Made by a program: the position numbers and the translations under genes
Shown: positions 25,097 through 35,853 of the stretch, one piece after another
Layout of the letters: every line of letters begins with the position of its first letter
How positions within the stretch are numbered: the stretch's first letter is position 1
Notes under the pieces: model-generated
Seen by the model: the letters and a program-made list of their open reading frames with translations, nothing else
The model's database searches: none
What the model was told of the DNA's origin: nothing
Source: Sebastes aleutianus
Taxonomy: Eukaryota > Chordata > Actinopteri > Perciformes > Sebastidae
NCBI GenBank assembly: GCA_916700875.1
Contig: CAKAKS010000031.1
Span: 7,332,977 to 7,396,976, forward strand
Direction of reading: 5' to 3'
Length of the DNA: 64,000 bases

Positions 25097-25590
25097 ATAC
25101 AGTCCTACATTTACTCAAGTATTAAACTTAAGTACAGTTTTAGGTACTTTTACTTTAATTGAGTATTTCCATGCTACGTTATACTTACTACATTTCAGAG
25201 GGAAACATTTTACATTTAGCACATTTATTTGATAGCTGTACCAGTTACTGATACAGATAGTAATATAATCTACACATTATGATGTATTGATATACATTTA
25301 GCTACCCACCAATTAAAATGTGCCCTACCTTTATCAGTTGCAACATTAAAGTGATGCTTACACTTGAATGCATCATAATTATAATCCAATAATATAAGAT
25401 ATACAATTCTGAAATTGACTACTTTGCATAATGAGTTCTTTTACTTTTGGTGCTTTAAGTATATTTTGATGTTGATACTTTAAGTGAATGCATGACCTTG
25501 TAACAGAGTATTTTTACACTGTGGTGGTGTATTGCTACTTTTATTTTAAATAAAGATCTGAGTACTTCTTCCACCACTGCATAGAGTTTA
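25097..25590. mobile_element. Teleost DNA element (aagtacagttttaggtactt type), unit 1
   Basis: The ends 'tttactcaagtattaaacttaagtac' and 'gagtacttcttccaccactgc' are typical of a very common fish element; related text occurs at 59220-59340. The copy in unit 2 is at 33645-34135. Confidence 0.5.
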
Positions 25591-28099
25591 CTGATAATCA
25601 TTACATCCATTGTGAATGTCCCTATCTCTTCTCTGCCTACTGGAGAACTCCTTATTTCAGTCCTATGTACCTGTAGAGGTGGCCCACCCAGACCAGCTGA
25701 GACTTTACTGCCTTTAAGAGGCCATAGCGGGCTCAGTCTTTAAGCTAGAGTGAAGATACTGGTACCACAGTGCTCCCTTGACCTCTGACCTCAAGATATG
25801 TGAATGAAGATGGCTTCTATCCCCATACTAGCCAATTCACATAGTGAGACCATTTTTTAAAACTTGACCTCACTGTAGGCTATAAAATGACCTCTTATGA
25901 CCTCTAGGATAATCACAGCCTCATGACACCATCATAACCCTCATTGACAACTACAAACTAGAGACCTGTGTGTGTTTTAAAATAAGTCAACAAACACCCA
26001 AATGGGATTTAGCTTGTGGATGATTTAATGAAAATATTGGACTATGGAGACATTAATATGGACTTTGTATGAAACATTTACCATAAATATCAACTGAAAC
26101 TATCTTAACTGTAGTTCTCTGGGCCTGCTAACATGTAATGGCATAGGTGCACAGCTTCAGAGGTAAAATTAGCTCTATGCAATTTATAGGGACTTCCTGA
26201 GGCACCGCTGGCTGTACAGCTCCTGCAGGCTGGGCAGCTCGCACCCGGTGATGTGTTGGGCCGAGTGCACCACTCTTCCCAGCGCCTTACGGCCCACGTT
26301 GGTGCAGTTGCCATACCAGGTGGTGAAGCAGCCTGTCAGGAGGCTCTCTATGGTGCCCCGGTAGAAGTCCCTGAGGATTTGTGGTTTCAGTCTAAAAGTC
26401 CTTAAGCGCCTAATATATTTGTTTATATACACAAATAGAGTCATATTCTCTCTATCAAATTCGTGCTCCTGAGATATTGGATCAAAAATGAATTAAAAAT
26501 GTTTCCCAGAACTTCTTTGTAAGAGATCACTTAGATCATTGCCCAACTGAATTTATTCAAGATTGCAACCAGTTCCCTTCTCTCAGCCTCATATTTAGGA
26601 CAGTAGAGCATAACGTGTTCTAAAGTTTCTTCCTGATTACAAAATGTACACCTTCCTCTATTATGTTTTCCTATTTTAAATGATGTACTGTTTAATCCAG
26701 TATGCCCAAAACGTAGCCTAGATATTACTGTTTCCTCTCTCTGGGTTCTCCTTGTGCTTCTCATCATACCTACTTTTCTTTGAATTATGTATAGCCACCT
26801 TCCTGTTCTCTCTTCTCCCGCGCTGCTTTTGCCACCTTTCTTTCAGCTTATGCTAAATTGTGGTCTTCATTTCCGTTTTACTGAAGGGTACTGTGATGTC
26901 AATCTGATTTGTTTTTCTGGCTTCCTTTGCACACTTGTCAATTGATTAATTTCCTTCCTATCTATACAAAGGTCATATCTAATCCCATCATTTGAATTCT
27001 ATATAGTGTTTGCTGTATCTCCATTAAAACATCTGCTCTGCACTTCAAGCTGATTAATGAATGACGAACTGGAATCTGAGCATATTACTGATCCCAACGG
27101 TCTCACATATTCAACCCATTGTAATTGCCAACAAAATTGCCATCATCTCCCCAGTATACACCGATTATCCATCAGTGATTCGTTTGCAGACTTCAATGTT
27201 GAAATCTGGGACTATGAATGAAATATTGATTTTGTCTGTTTGAAGCATCAGTATAGATTTGGACATAGCTATAATAGTTGTTTTCTATATAGGTCTTTAT
27301 TACTTGTGGTTGTAGAATAAACTGCTTATCTTTGTTCTTTTTGCCAAGCAATGTGAGATCTACCATAGGGACAGGAAGCCTCCATGATTGTATTAATGAG
27401 AGTGGGGAATGTTATCTTAAACCACTAAACACTGAACCAATTATATAAAATAAAATAAAAAATAAAAAGATTGACAAGCTATTTAAAATACATAAGCAGA
27501 AGATAAAATATTTTAGTAAGTCTCTATTTTTGGATTATTTTTTTTGCTTTTATTTTAAGTGTGTGAGAGACACGAAATGCAGCGGAGAAAGAGGGATGAC
27601 ACACTGCAAAGGTCATCCCTTTTTGTAAGATTTAATAAAATAAGAGAGATAACAAAGAAACAATATTATATTATATATATATCACCTCATAAAGCCTCTA
27701 AAGATTTAAAGAGACACTTTAGCTATAGTATATGTAAATGGATGTAAGTGAAAATCTCATCTTAGAACTGTTATAAACCTCATGATTTAAAATCACAAAC
27801 CTATTTTTCATTATTTCAAAGTTAGAGTCGAAGGATCTTTATTGTTACCGAGCTTCACTAAACTGATCATAGATCAGATTAGGTTGACTCTATAACTTCA
27901 AAAACAGTTCTGCTCTGAAATCTGGTTTGAATAACTTATAAAAATGTGGCTTATGCAAAGACAGTCTGTTGAAAAAAATCTAACTGCTGTAAAGAATAAA
28001 AAAAAACAATTACACCTCAAATATGCTAAAAGACCTAAAAGATTTGTTGCACTTGATCTACAAAAAAACATATTTACATATAACATTTGTTTTCTTTGT

Positions 28100-28105
28100 T
28101 TTATT
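28100..28105 (-). terminator. Candidate polyadenylation signal, TCF/LEF-like copy 2
   Basis: AATAAA on the minus strand in the position equivalent to 19548 of unit 1. Confidence 0.35.
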
Positions 28106-28295
28106 TGCTGTATATTGAAATATCACAAAACATAGTCAGCATACGACATTCTCTGTATTTAGACCCTCGATTCGGATGAGGAAAATCTCCCACCATTGAG
28201 TCTTCCAGCCAGGCAAAGTAGTCGGGCTCAGTTGTTTGACTTTCAACTGCTTCAGAGATGGGCAGCTGAGTCTGTGGCGTGGGGACAGGAATCAT

Positions 28296-28784
28296 CTAAA
28301 GCAGCTCGAACATTCGCCAGCGTTGATAAATCTCTGTCCCCAGCCATGACGTTGGACTCCATTGAGGCTCCATAACGTTTGACTGTGCGTGAGAAGCCAC
28401 TGTCACATCTGTCGTTGAGGTGGAGGGCCGCATCACGTTTGACTGTGTGTGAGAAGCCACTGTCACACTTATATAACCTAGCTTCACACACATCGTCTTC
28501 GCTTGCGATGTGACCTCTCCAGATGTCGATGCAGATGCTGCGAGACAAACAAACAAAACCACTGATCAATCCACTAAGACTTTTAAAAACATGGTAAAAG
28601 ATATTGCTTTTATTTTATGTATTTTGACAATCTGCAATATATCATAGTCCAATATGATCCTGTGTGGTCACATGTCATCGAATTTTTATCCCATTTCAGT
28701 TGAATCTGATCAACAGAAATACTGTCTTACCTTCAGTCATTTTGAGGCCTTGCTCCTGTCCCTCTCCCTCTTCCCCTTTTGCCC
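28296..28784 (-). pseudogene. Broken duplicate of the last two exons of TCF/LEF-like copy 2
   Basis: Counterpart of 19744-20233 with the same lesions: a longer, stopped exon-6 copy (28731-28784) and a short last-exon copy (28296-28537) with two repeat-like units and a frameshift. Shared lesions show that this internal duplication and its decay came before the 8.5-kb tandem duplication. Confidence 0.75.
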
Positions 28785-28801
28785 CTTCACAAAGACAAGA
28801 C

Positions 28802-31800
28802 TCAGCCACATACTAGCTCAAGCAGCTCTGCCATAGGTGGATATTCAATCCCGGCCAAGAGTTTGGACACCGTAGTTTGGTTGTCATCCAGTGCTAGGGG
28901 GGAGTCCATCGATGCAGAGACGATGCTGAGTGATGCTGAGTGATGCTGAGTCTGTGGCGTGGGAGGAGGAGACTCAAGCATATCTATAAAAGACACCGTG
29001 TTTGAGTCATCCAGCCAGGTAAGGTAGTCTGGCTCAGTTGTTTGACTTTCAACTGCTTCAGAGATGGGCGGCAGAGTCTGTGGCGTGGGGGGAGGAGACA
29101 TCTCAAGCAGCTTGAGCATCTCCACCGTTGATAAACCTTTGTCCCCAGCCATGAAGTTGGACTCCATTGAGGTGGAGGGCTCCATCACGTTTGACTGTGC
29201 GTGATGAGTCACTGTCACACTTGTCGTTGAGGTAGAGGGCTGCATCACGTTTGACTGTGCGTGATGAGTCACTGTCGTTGAGGTAGAGGGCTGCATCACG
29301 TTTGACTGTGCGTGATGAGTCACGCTCACACCTGTCGTTGAGGTAGAGGGCTGCATCACGTTTGACTGTGCGTGATGAGTCACTGTCGTTGAGGTGGAGG
29401 GCTGCATCACGTTTGACTGTGCGTGATGAGTCACTGTCACACTTGTCTTTGAGGTGGAGGGCTGCATCACATTTGACTGTGCGTGATGAGTCTCTCTCAC
29501 ACCTGACGTTGAGGTGGAGGGCTGCATCACGTTTGACTGTGCGTGATGAGTCTCTCTCACACCTGTCGTTGAGGTAGAGGGCTTTATCATGTTTGACTGT
29601 GCATCATGAGTCACTGTCACGTCTTTCATCGAGGTGGAGGGCTGCATCACGTTTGACTGTGCGTGATGAGTCTCTCTCACACCTGACGTTGAGGTAGAGG
29701 GCTGCATCATTTTAGACCGTGCGTGATGAGACACTGTCACGTCTGTCATCGAGGTGGAGGGCTGCATCACGTTTGACTGTGCGTGATGAGTCTCTCTCAC
29801 ACCTGTGTATCCTGGGGTCACACACATCCTCTTCACTTCCTGTGTGACCTCTGCAGATGTTGATGCAGATGCTGCGATAAACACAAAGAAAACCACTGAT
29901 CAATCCACTAAGACTTTTAAAAACATGGTAAAAGATACTGCTTCTTATTCTAGGTATTTTGACAATCTGCAATATAACATAGTCCAATATGATCCTGTGT
30001 GGTCACATGTCATCGAATTTTCATCCCATTTCACTTGAATCTGATCCACAGAAATACTGTCTTACCTTCAGTCATTTTGGAGGCCTTGCTCCTTTCCCTC
30101 TTCCTCTTTTGGCCCTACACAAAAAGAAAAACATTTTAGGCTTTCCATCTGACATGAGCTGATAAAAACAAAGACTCTTTTCAGTGACTTTGTTTCATAA
30201 TTCTTTGTCAGCAGAGTGTACATACGTAATTGTTACTGGATGACCAGTCCGGGTGCTGCAGGGCGTGGAGCCGTCTTTCTCGGTCTGCCACTTGGAAGTA
30301 TTTCGCCTGCTCCTCATTGGACAGCGACTTCCACTGTGGAAAGATGACAACACACTGTCAGCACACTACTACAGGTATAAACATTATCTGTAACCGCTTA
30401 TCCCATCCATTGCACACAGATCCACATTAATAACAGCTCCCACAGTCCCACAGTGCATTTCAATAAAGAACAAGCATGTCTGCAGAATCTTTTACCAGAT
30501 ATGATATGATGTTGTGCACTTACTTTATCTCCAAGGATCTTGTTAACCCCTGCAGTCCCAGTGAGTTTCATTACGGCCGCATAAATTGGCCTCTGCTCCT
30601 TCATGTAAAGCATGAAGGCATTTGGCGGCTTTTTCACGTATGACCGACCATCATGCCCGTCTTCACGCTTTCTCTTACTGTGGGAATACAGAAAAAAACA
30701 GAAGAATTTTAGAGCAAGACAGTAAAGTAAGCAGAATAATACAAGACATGGGTGAATGCATCCTTGTCTGTGCAGTGTTGTACATTAAAACCCATTAAAA
30801 AAAAAAAAACTCTTTATAATAATATTCATGCTGGCAAAGTACATTTTGCCCCAAAACTGGCCAGAGCTCACTTACTTTGATGTGAAGGTGCTCGGTGGTG
30901 GAGGCCGAGGTGGAGCAGCAGAGGTAGAAGTGGTGGGAAAATTGACTGGAAACCCATAAATCACCTCTCCATTCCTGCACAGATAAGGAGACACAGAGAT
31001 ACTTTAGATAAGAGAAAGAACGTGTTTGAAGATAAAAACAGAAGCTCAATACCTGTGTAAACTTGCGTGTGTTTGTTTGACTTCATATGTGTGTTACTTA
31101 CAGCACTCCAAGAGGACGCATGCGCTGGTTCAGTGGAGGAGCAGCGTAGGGGGTGGCTGCTGCACTCGGGACGTATGGCCTGTATGGCAGGTTCTGTGAA
31201 GAGAGAGGGAAGGTCAGCCAGCCATCAAACACACACTCAAAAATAATTTCAGACACCAACACTCATCTCAGCGTGTATGCAAACACACTATAGTAAAATC
31301 AATCGAGTAGAATTCTGTCAAACAATAATTTCCTCAAGAATAAAACGGGGGCAGATATTCTCTAATTCAAGCCCTATAAAAAATAATATATAATAATATG
31401 CCCAGCCCAAACAGACTTACAGGACACCGTTATTTAGAAAAAGAGACCAGAAACCAGAGTAGCAACATAAATTACAAATAATACTAAACAAATAAACTAT
31501 CCTGACGTTTCTTCCAAACCTTAGAAACAAAGGTAGCTAACTTATAAGCTATATACTTTGATACTGGGGCTGCAACTACTGATTATTTGAATTACTGATT
31601 AATCTGTTGAGTATTTTCTCGACTATCGTTGTAAATGTAAAATTTAAAAATGTAAATTTTCATAAAATTAGTCCAAAAAAAAGCCCATCACAATTTTCAA
31701 AAGCCCAAGTTGACATCTTCAAATTCCCTTTTTGGTCTGACCAACAGTCCAAGACCCAAACACATCGACTAATTGATTAATCGGTTAATCCTTTCCGTTC

Positions 31801-32346
31801 TGACTGATACGTGTCTTTTTTGATGCAGATAAAACTCTTATGATACCTATCCCTAACTTAAACTTAGTATCTTACCTGTCCCTGGCTATAAGCGCCTGCC
31901 TGCATGTACAGAGGACCTGGCTGCATGGCATACTGAGGTCCTTGGTACGGGATGGGAGCAGCATGTCCAATGCTCATTGGAGCTGCTCCCAGGGCGGTGC
32001 ACCCACCATATCCTCCTCTCAGATTTTGATTCATCTGAGGGTGGACATAGCATTGTTGTCCCTGATTGTAAGCACCTGCCGTACTGTACAGGGTACTTGG
32101 AGGCTCAACGCTGTGCGGAGCTGCTCCCAGGGGGGTGCACCCACCATATCCATATCCACTCAGATTTTGATCAATCTGAGGGCGGATGTTGAGGTCAGGA
32201 ACGACAACAGGAGGTGGAGGCGGATTTGATGGGTTGAGCGGGCCCATCACATCGTGAAACACATTTTGGAGAGTGGAAAGCAGGTCGATGTCGTCCAGCT
32301 CTTCCAGGAAGTGCATCACATCTACACACGTGTCGGTGTCAGACAT
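28802..32346 (-). CDS. TCF/LEF-like HMG-box protein with tandem-repeat C-terminus, copy 2
   Basis: Coding exons: 31876-32346, 31102-31193, 30876-30974, 30524-30677, 30226-30333, 30066-30114 and 28802-29871. All lengths equal those of copy 1 (2043 bp, 680 residues) and every splice site is intact, so both copies look functional. The first coding exon is identical in protein. One Ser-to-Pro change lies in the third coding exon. The HMG box exons read the same. Differences gather in the last exon: the third repeat linker reads STSGVRE where copy 1 has STTGVSV, one Leu becomes Ser, GEVT becomes AEVT, and the tail differs (SIVSASMDS and ELVCG against CTDSASMYS and ELLSG). Function is as inferred for copy 1: a nuclear HMG-box factor of the TCF/LEF class without a visible beta-catenin-binding region. 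It might also be an assembly artefact of copy 1. Confidence 0.85.
29160..29806 (-). repeat. Coding minisatellite, 60-bp unit, in TCF/LEF-like copy 2
   Basis: Same eleven-unit array and same order of two short units as in copy 1. One unit differs in its linker (STSGVRE type), which suggests conversion between neighbouring units since duplication. Confidence 0.95.
31563..31800. mobile_element. Small hAT-derived repeat in the TCF/LEF-like gene, copy 2
   Basis: Counterpart of the insertion at 23012-23255, with a few substitutions. Confidence 0.5.
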
Positions 32347-33312
32347 CTTGTGTCCGGCCTCCTTACAGTTTCAACTCCAGAAGAATGACAGACTCTATCT
32401 GAAAGTTACTGGTATCCTGTGACACACATTGATAAAAAGATGATATTTAGACATTTATAGGGAGTAAAATAAAGGTTTAAGGGCACCAGGTGCAAACTAG
32501 ATTCTTGGTTAGAGTCAAGATGAGAGGGAGCAGCATTTATTTACAGTAAATGTCTCCTATTAGCTGACTGAGAGTTATAGTATAATACTACTATGACTAA
32601 TAATAATAATAATACCTAATAATAATAGCTGAATTAGAAATATAAACACACACCTACAAAATAAGAGTCTATTACTAAGAGAAGCATGTCTGCTATTTTC
32701 TACTTCTACTTTACCACATGGCAAAGGAAATTACAGTACATTTTACTTCACTACATTTATTTCACAGCTATGCAGATAAATATTTTAGGCAGCTTATTTA
32801 ACACATGATGCATTTTTAAAGATTGAACTACCAAACAATATACAAAGTTGATAATTGGTTTCACCTGGACAGCATGAAACATTTGAATACAGCTTACATG
32901 TTGATGAATCAGTATTAATAATCCAATAATATAATATATAATATAATATAAAACTTTGAAAGGTGCCAATCTGCATGATAACTACTTTAAATTTTGAGCA
33001 AATTTGCTTTTGTTAAGTAAAATGCAACATTTACTTGCAGTATTTTTTAAATTGTAGTTTTGCTATTTCTACCTAACTAACAGTTAAACCAATAAACCAA
33101 CATCCAAAAAGTTTCTCAACTTTCTTCAACAATTCATTGGAGTTGAAAAATACTGATGGATTGACAACTAACAGACCATATAGGAACAATATGTTTAAGT
33201 AATGCTATAGCTGTCAGTTTAGAGAGCCAAGTGCATCTCAGTCAGATTCATGAGAGGTTTTACTGTTACACATTCAAATAGAGCTAAAAAAAAAAAGCTA
33301 GAGCTGTTTACC

Positions 33313-33600
33313 TACCTGATGCGTTTAATGACTGCTTGCTATATCTGTGATTTTCGAAATTGTTCAGAAATATCTTCACTTCTCCTCGAGACAATGAGAT
33401 GTTCACACAATGAAAACTACAGACGATATGAGATTTCTCACCCAAAATTGCACTTATGAAGACTTTACGCGTTCTGTCATAGAACGCCACAGAACGTTCT
33501 GATTGACCATAGAATAGAACGTTATATTATGACGTGCACCCTTAATTCGCAAATTCTGTTACCTGGGCAACAGATGCACATTCCGGGCATTACCTGATCT
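33313..33600 (-). promoter_or_regulatory. Candidate 5' non-coding exon and promoter, TCF/LEF-like copy 2
   Basis: Equivalent of 24765-25050, with the same CATCAG/GTAGGT donor. The region differs from copy 1 by several substitutions, for example near 33478 and 33522, so the two promoters may have begun to diverge. Confidence 0.35.
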
Positions 33601-33644
33601 TCAGCATCATGTCAATGATGTCACCTCTTCATCCATAACCAGTT

Positions 33645-34135
33645 CATACAGTCCTACATTTACTCAAGTATTAAACTTAAGTACAGTTTTAGGTACTTTT
33701 ACTTTAATTGAGTATTTCCATGCTACGTTATACTTACTACATTTCAGAGGGAAACATTGTACATTTAGCACATTTATTTGATAGCTGTACCAGTTACTGA
33801 TACAGATAGTAATATAATCTACACATTATGATGTATTGATATACATTTAGCTACCCACCAATTAAAATGTGCCCTACCTTTATCAGTTGCAACATTAAAG
33901 TGATGCTTACACTTGAATGCATCATAATTATAATCCAATAATATAAGATATGCAATTCTGAAATTGACTACTTTGCATAATGAGTTCTTTTACTTTTGGT
34001 GCTTTAAGTATATTTTGATGTTGATATGTTTGTAATTTAAGTGAATGCATGACCTTGTAACAGTATTTTTACACTGTGGTGGTGTATTGCTACTTTTATT
34101 TTAAATAAAGATCTGAGTACTTCTTCCACCACTGC
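33645..34135. mobile_element. Teleost DNA element, unit 2
   Basis: Counterpart of 25097-25590, with a short insertion near 34027. Confidence 0.5.
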
Positions 34136-34743
34136 ATAGAGTTTACTGATAACCATTACATCCATTGTGAATGTCCCTATGTCTTCTCTGCCTACTGGAG
34201 AACTCCTTATTTCAGTCCTATGCACCTGTAGAGGTGGCCCACCCAGACCAACTGAGACTTTACTGCCTTTAAGAGGCTATAGCGGGCTCAGTCTTTAAGC
34301 TAGAGTGACGATACTGGTACCACAGTGCTCCCTTGACCTCTGACCCCAAGATATGTGAATGAAGATGGGTTCTATCCCCATAGTAGACATTTCACATAGT
34401 GAGACCATTTTTTTAAAACTTGACCTCACTGTATGCTATAAAATGACCTCTTATGACCTCTAGGATAATCACAGCTCATGACACCATCATAGCCCTCATT
34501 TACAACTACAAACTAGAGACCTGTGTGTGTTTTAAAATAAGTCAACAAACACCCAAATGGGATTTAGCTTGTGGATGATTTAATGAAAATATTGGACTAT
34601 GGAGACATTAATATGGACTTTGTATGAAACATTTACCATAAATATCAACTGAAACTATCTTAACTGTAGTTCTCTGGGCCTGCTAACATGCAATGGCATG
34701 GGTGCACAGCTTCAGAGGTAAAATTAGCACTATGCAATTTATA

Positions 34744-35853
34744 GTTCTCACTGTCAAAATTTACCCCCAGTTAAATGAGTACAAGCTTCTCTTTCTACAT
34801 TCACAGTTCTTAAAAGACACCTTGACATATTTTTGATATTGGACGAGAAAAGGTAGGTTAAAAAGCCAGCGACAAATGATATCAAAACAACAAAAAAGCA
34901 TAACTGTGTGTTACTGTGGCTTGCTCAAACGGTGCAATGATAGCAGACAAAAAGCGAAAATGAAACGAGGCAGAGGCCAGCCTTGAGGACCGATCCAACA
35001 TTCTCCAATCTAGGACCGTCTTTTCTTTTTTTTTTGCTTTAGGGAAGTAAGGAGTCTTCCTCTTCAACTGATGAAGGGTACTCCCTCCGAGTGTTTTCAA
35101 AAAGTGGACAACTCGTGCGTAGATTTAAATTTTTTTTTTTTGACATGACTGTTTACACTGACGCAAAGCTCAATTAATCTGTATAAACTGTTTATATGTC
35201 TATGGTTTTAATGAACAACAGACTGGTTAATAGCGCGGGATCTGTCTCATGTAGGAGAAGTTAGTGGATCCACTGCAAAATGGCAATAAAACAACTCCAG
35301 AAGCTATCAATTCTCTTATATTTAATAGTAATGGGAACTTTCAGTTTGTAGCATATAATATATGCTGAAAATTTAAAATAAGTCAGATATCAAAACACAT
35401 GCTTGTGTGATCCAGTGGGCAGCTCTCTCAGGCTATATAGACAAGAATGAAACCAATGAAAATGAGAGGAAACCACTTTGAAATGCTTAAATCCAGATAT
35501 TTAATAGCTGGAACTGTCAAGTCTGTACAAAAATAAATTATAAATGTAGAAAACTTTACACACAAATGGCACAACCCTAGATTTTCAAGAAGAGGGCATC
35601 ACTACAGATGTCAGTGCAAATATTCTATAACAAATTATGAAAATGAAATAGACTACATCACATATAATTTATCGTAGGCCTACTTTACCAATAAAAAATA
35701 TATCTGCCTTGACATATTTAATATCACTTCTGATCATATCTAATTTATTAAATATATCTAAATTATAATTTATATTATACTTTAAAATGCTTCTGAATTT
35801 CAGTATATTCAATAGGCACATAACATGTTTACCAGTATACCATCTGCTTGAGC
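34744..35853. other. Spacer between TCF/LEF-like copy 2 and the cplane1 stop codon
   Basis: AT-rich sequence holding the cplane1 3' UTR and the upstream flank of copy 2. No open frame with family resemblance. No trace of a NUP155-like exon was seen. Confidence 0.55.
35744..35749 (-). terminator. Candidate polyadenylation signal of cplane1
   Basis: AATAAA on the minus strand about 105 bp beyond the cplane1 stop codon, giving a short 3' UTR. Confidence 0.45.

Larger units (their letters stand above)
17517..26189. repeat. Tandem segmental duplication, unit 1 (about 8.67 kb)
   Basis: This segment is repeated head-to-tail by 26190-34743. The unit begins inside a LINE frame (ggacttcctgag) and ends with 'aattagctctatgcaatttatag'. 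Introns, UTRs and embedded transposons align over the whole length with only scattered substitutions. In the 471-bp first coding exon I saw one difference, and it is silent. Unit 1 carries about 170 bp near 18960-19150 that is missing from unit 2, and lacks 18 bp of LINE text present at 26202-26220. Confidence 0.95.
26190..34743. repeat. Tandem segmental duplication, unit 2 (about 8.55 kb)
   Basis: Second head-to-tail copy, immediately adjacent to unit 1. Its left edge keeps 18 bp of LINE coding text (LYSQRCLRKSL) that unit 1 lacks. Its right edge is followed by unrelated sequence (ttctcactgtc...). Offsets between copies are 8545-8551 bp through the gene. Whether this is a real recent duplication or unmerged haplotypes in the assembly cannot be told from sequence alone. 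Confidence 0.95.

Noticed and set aside
26531..26767. Possible host zinc-finger gene
   Set aside because: The C-x2-C...H...C segment with RLRFGHTGLN is the C-terminal region of an I/Jockey-type LINE, and the same sequence is broken in unit 1.
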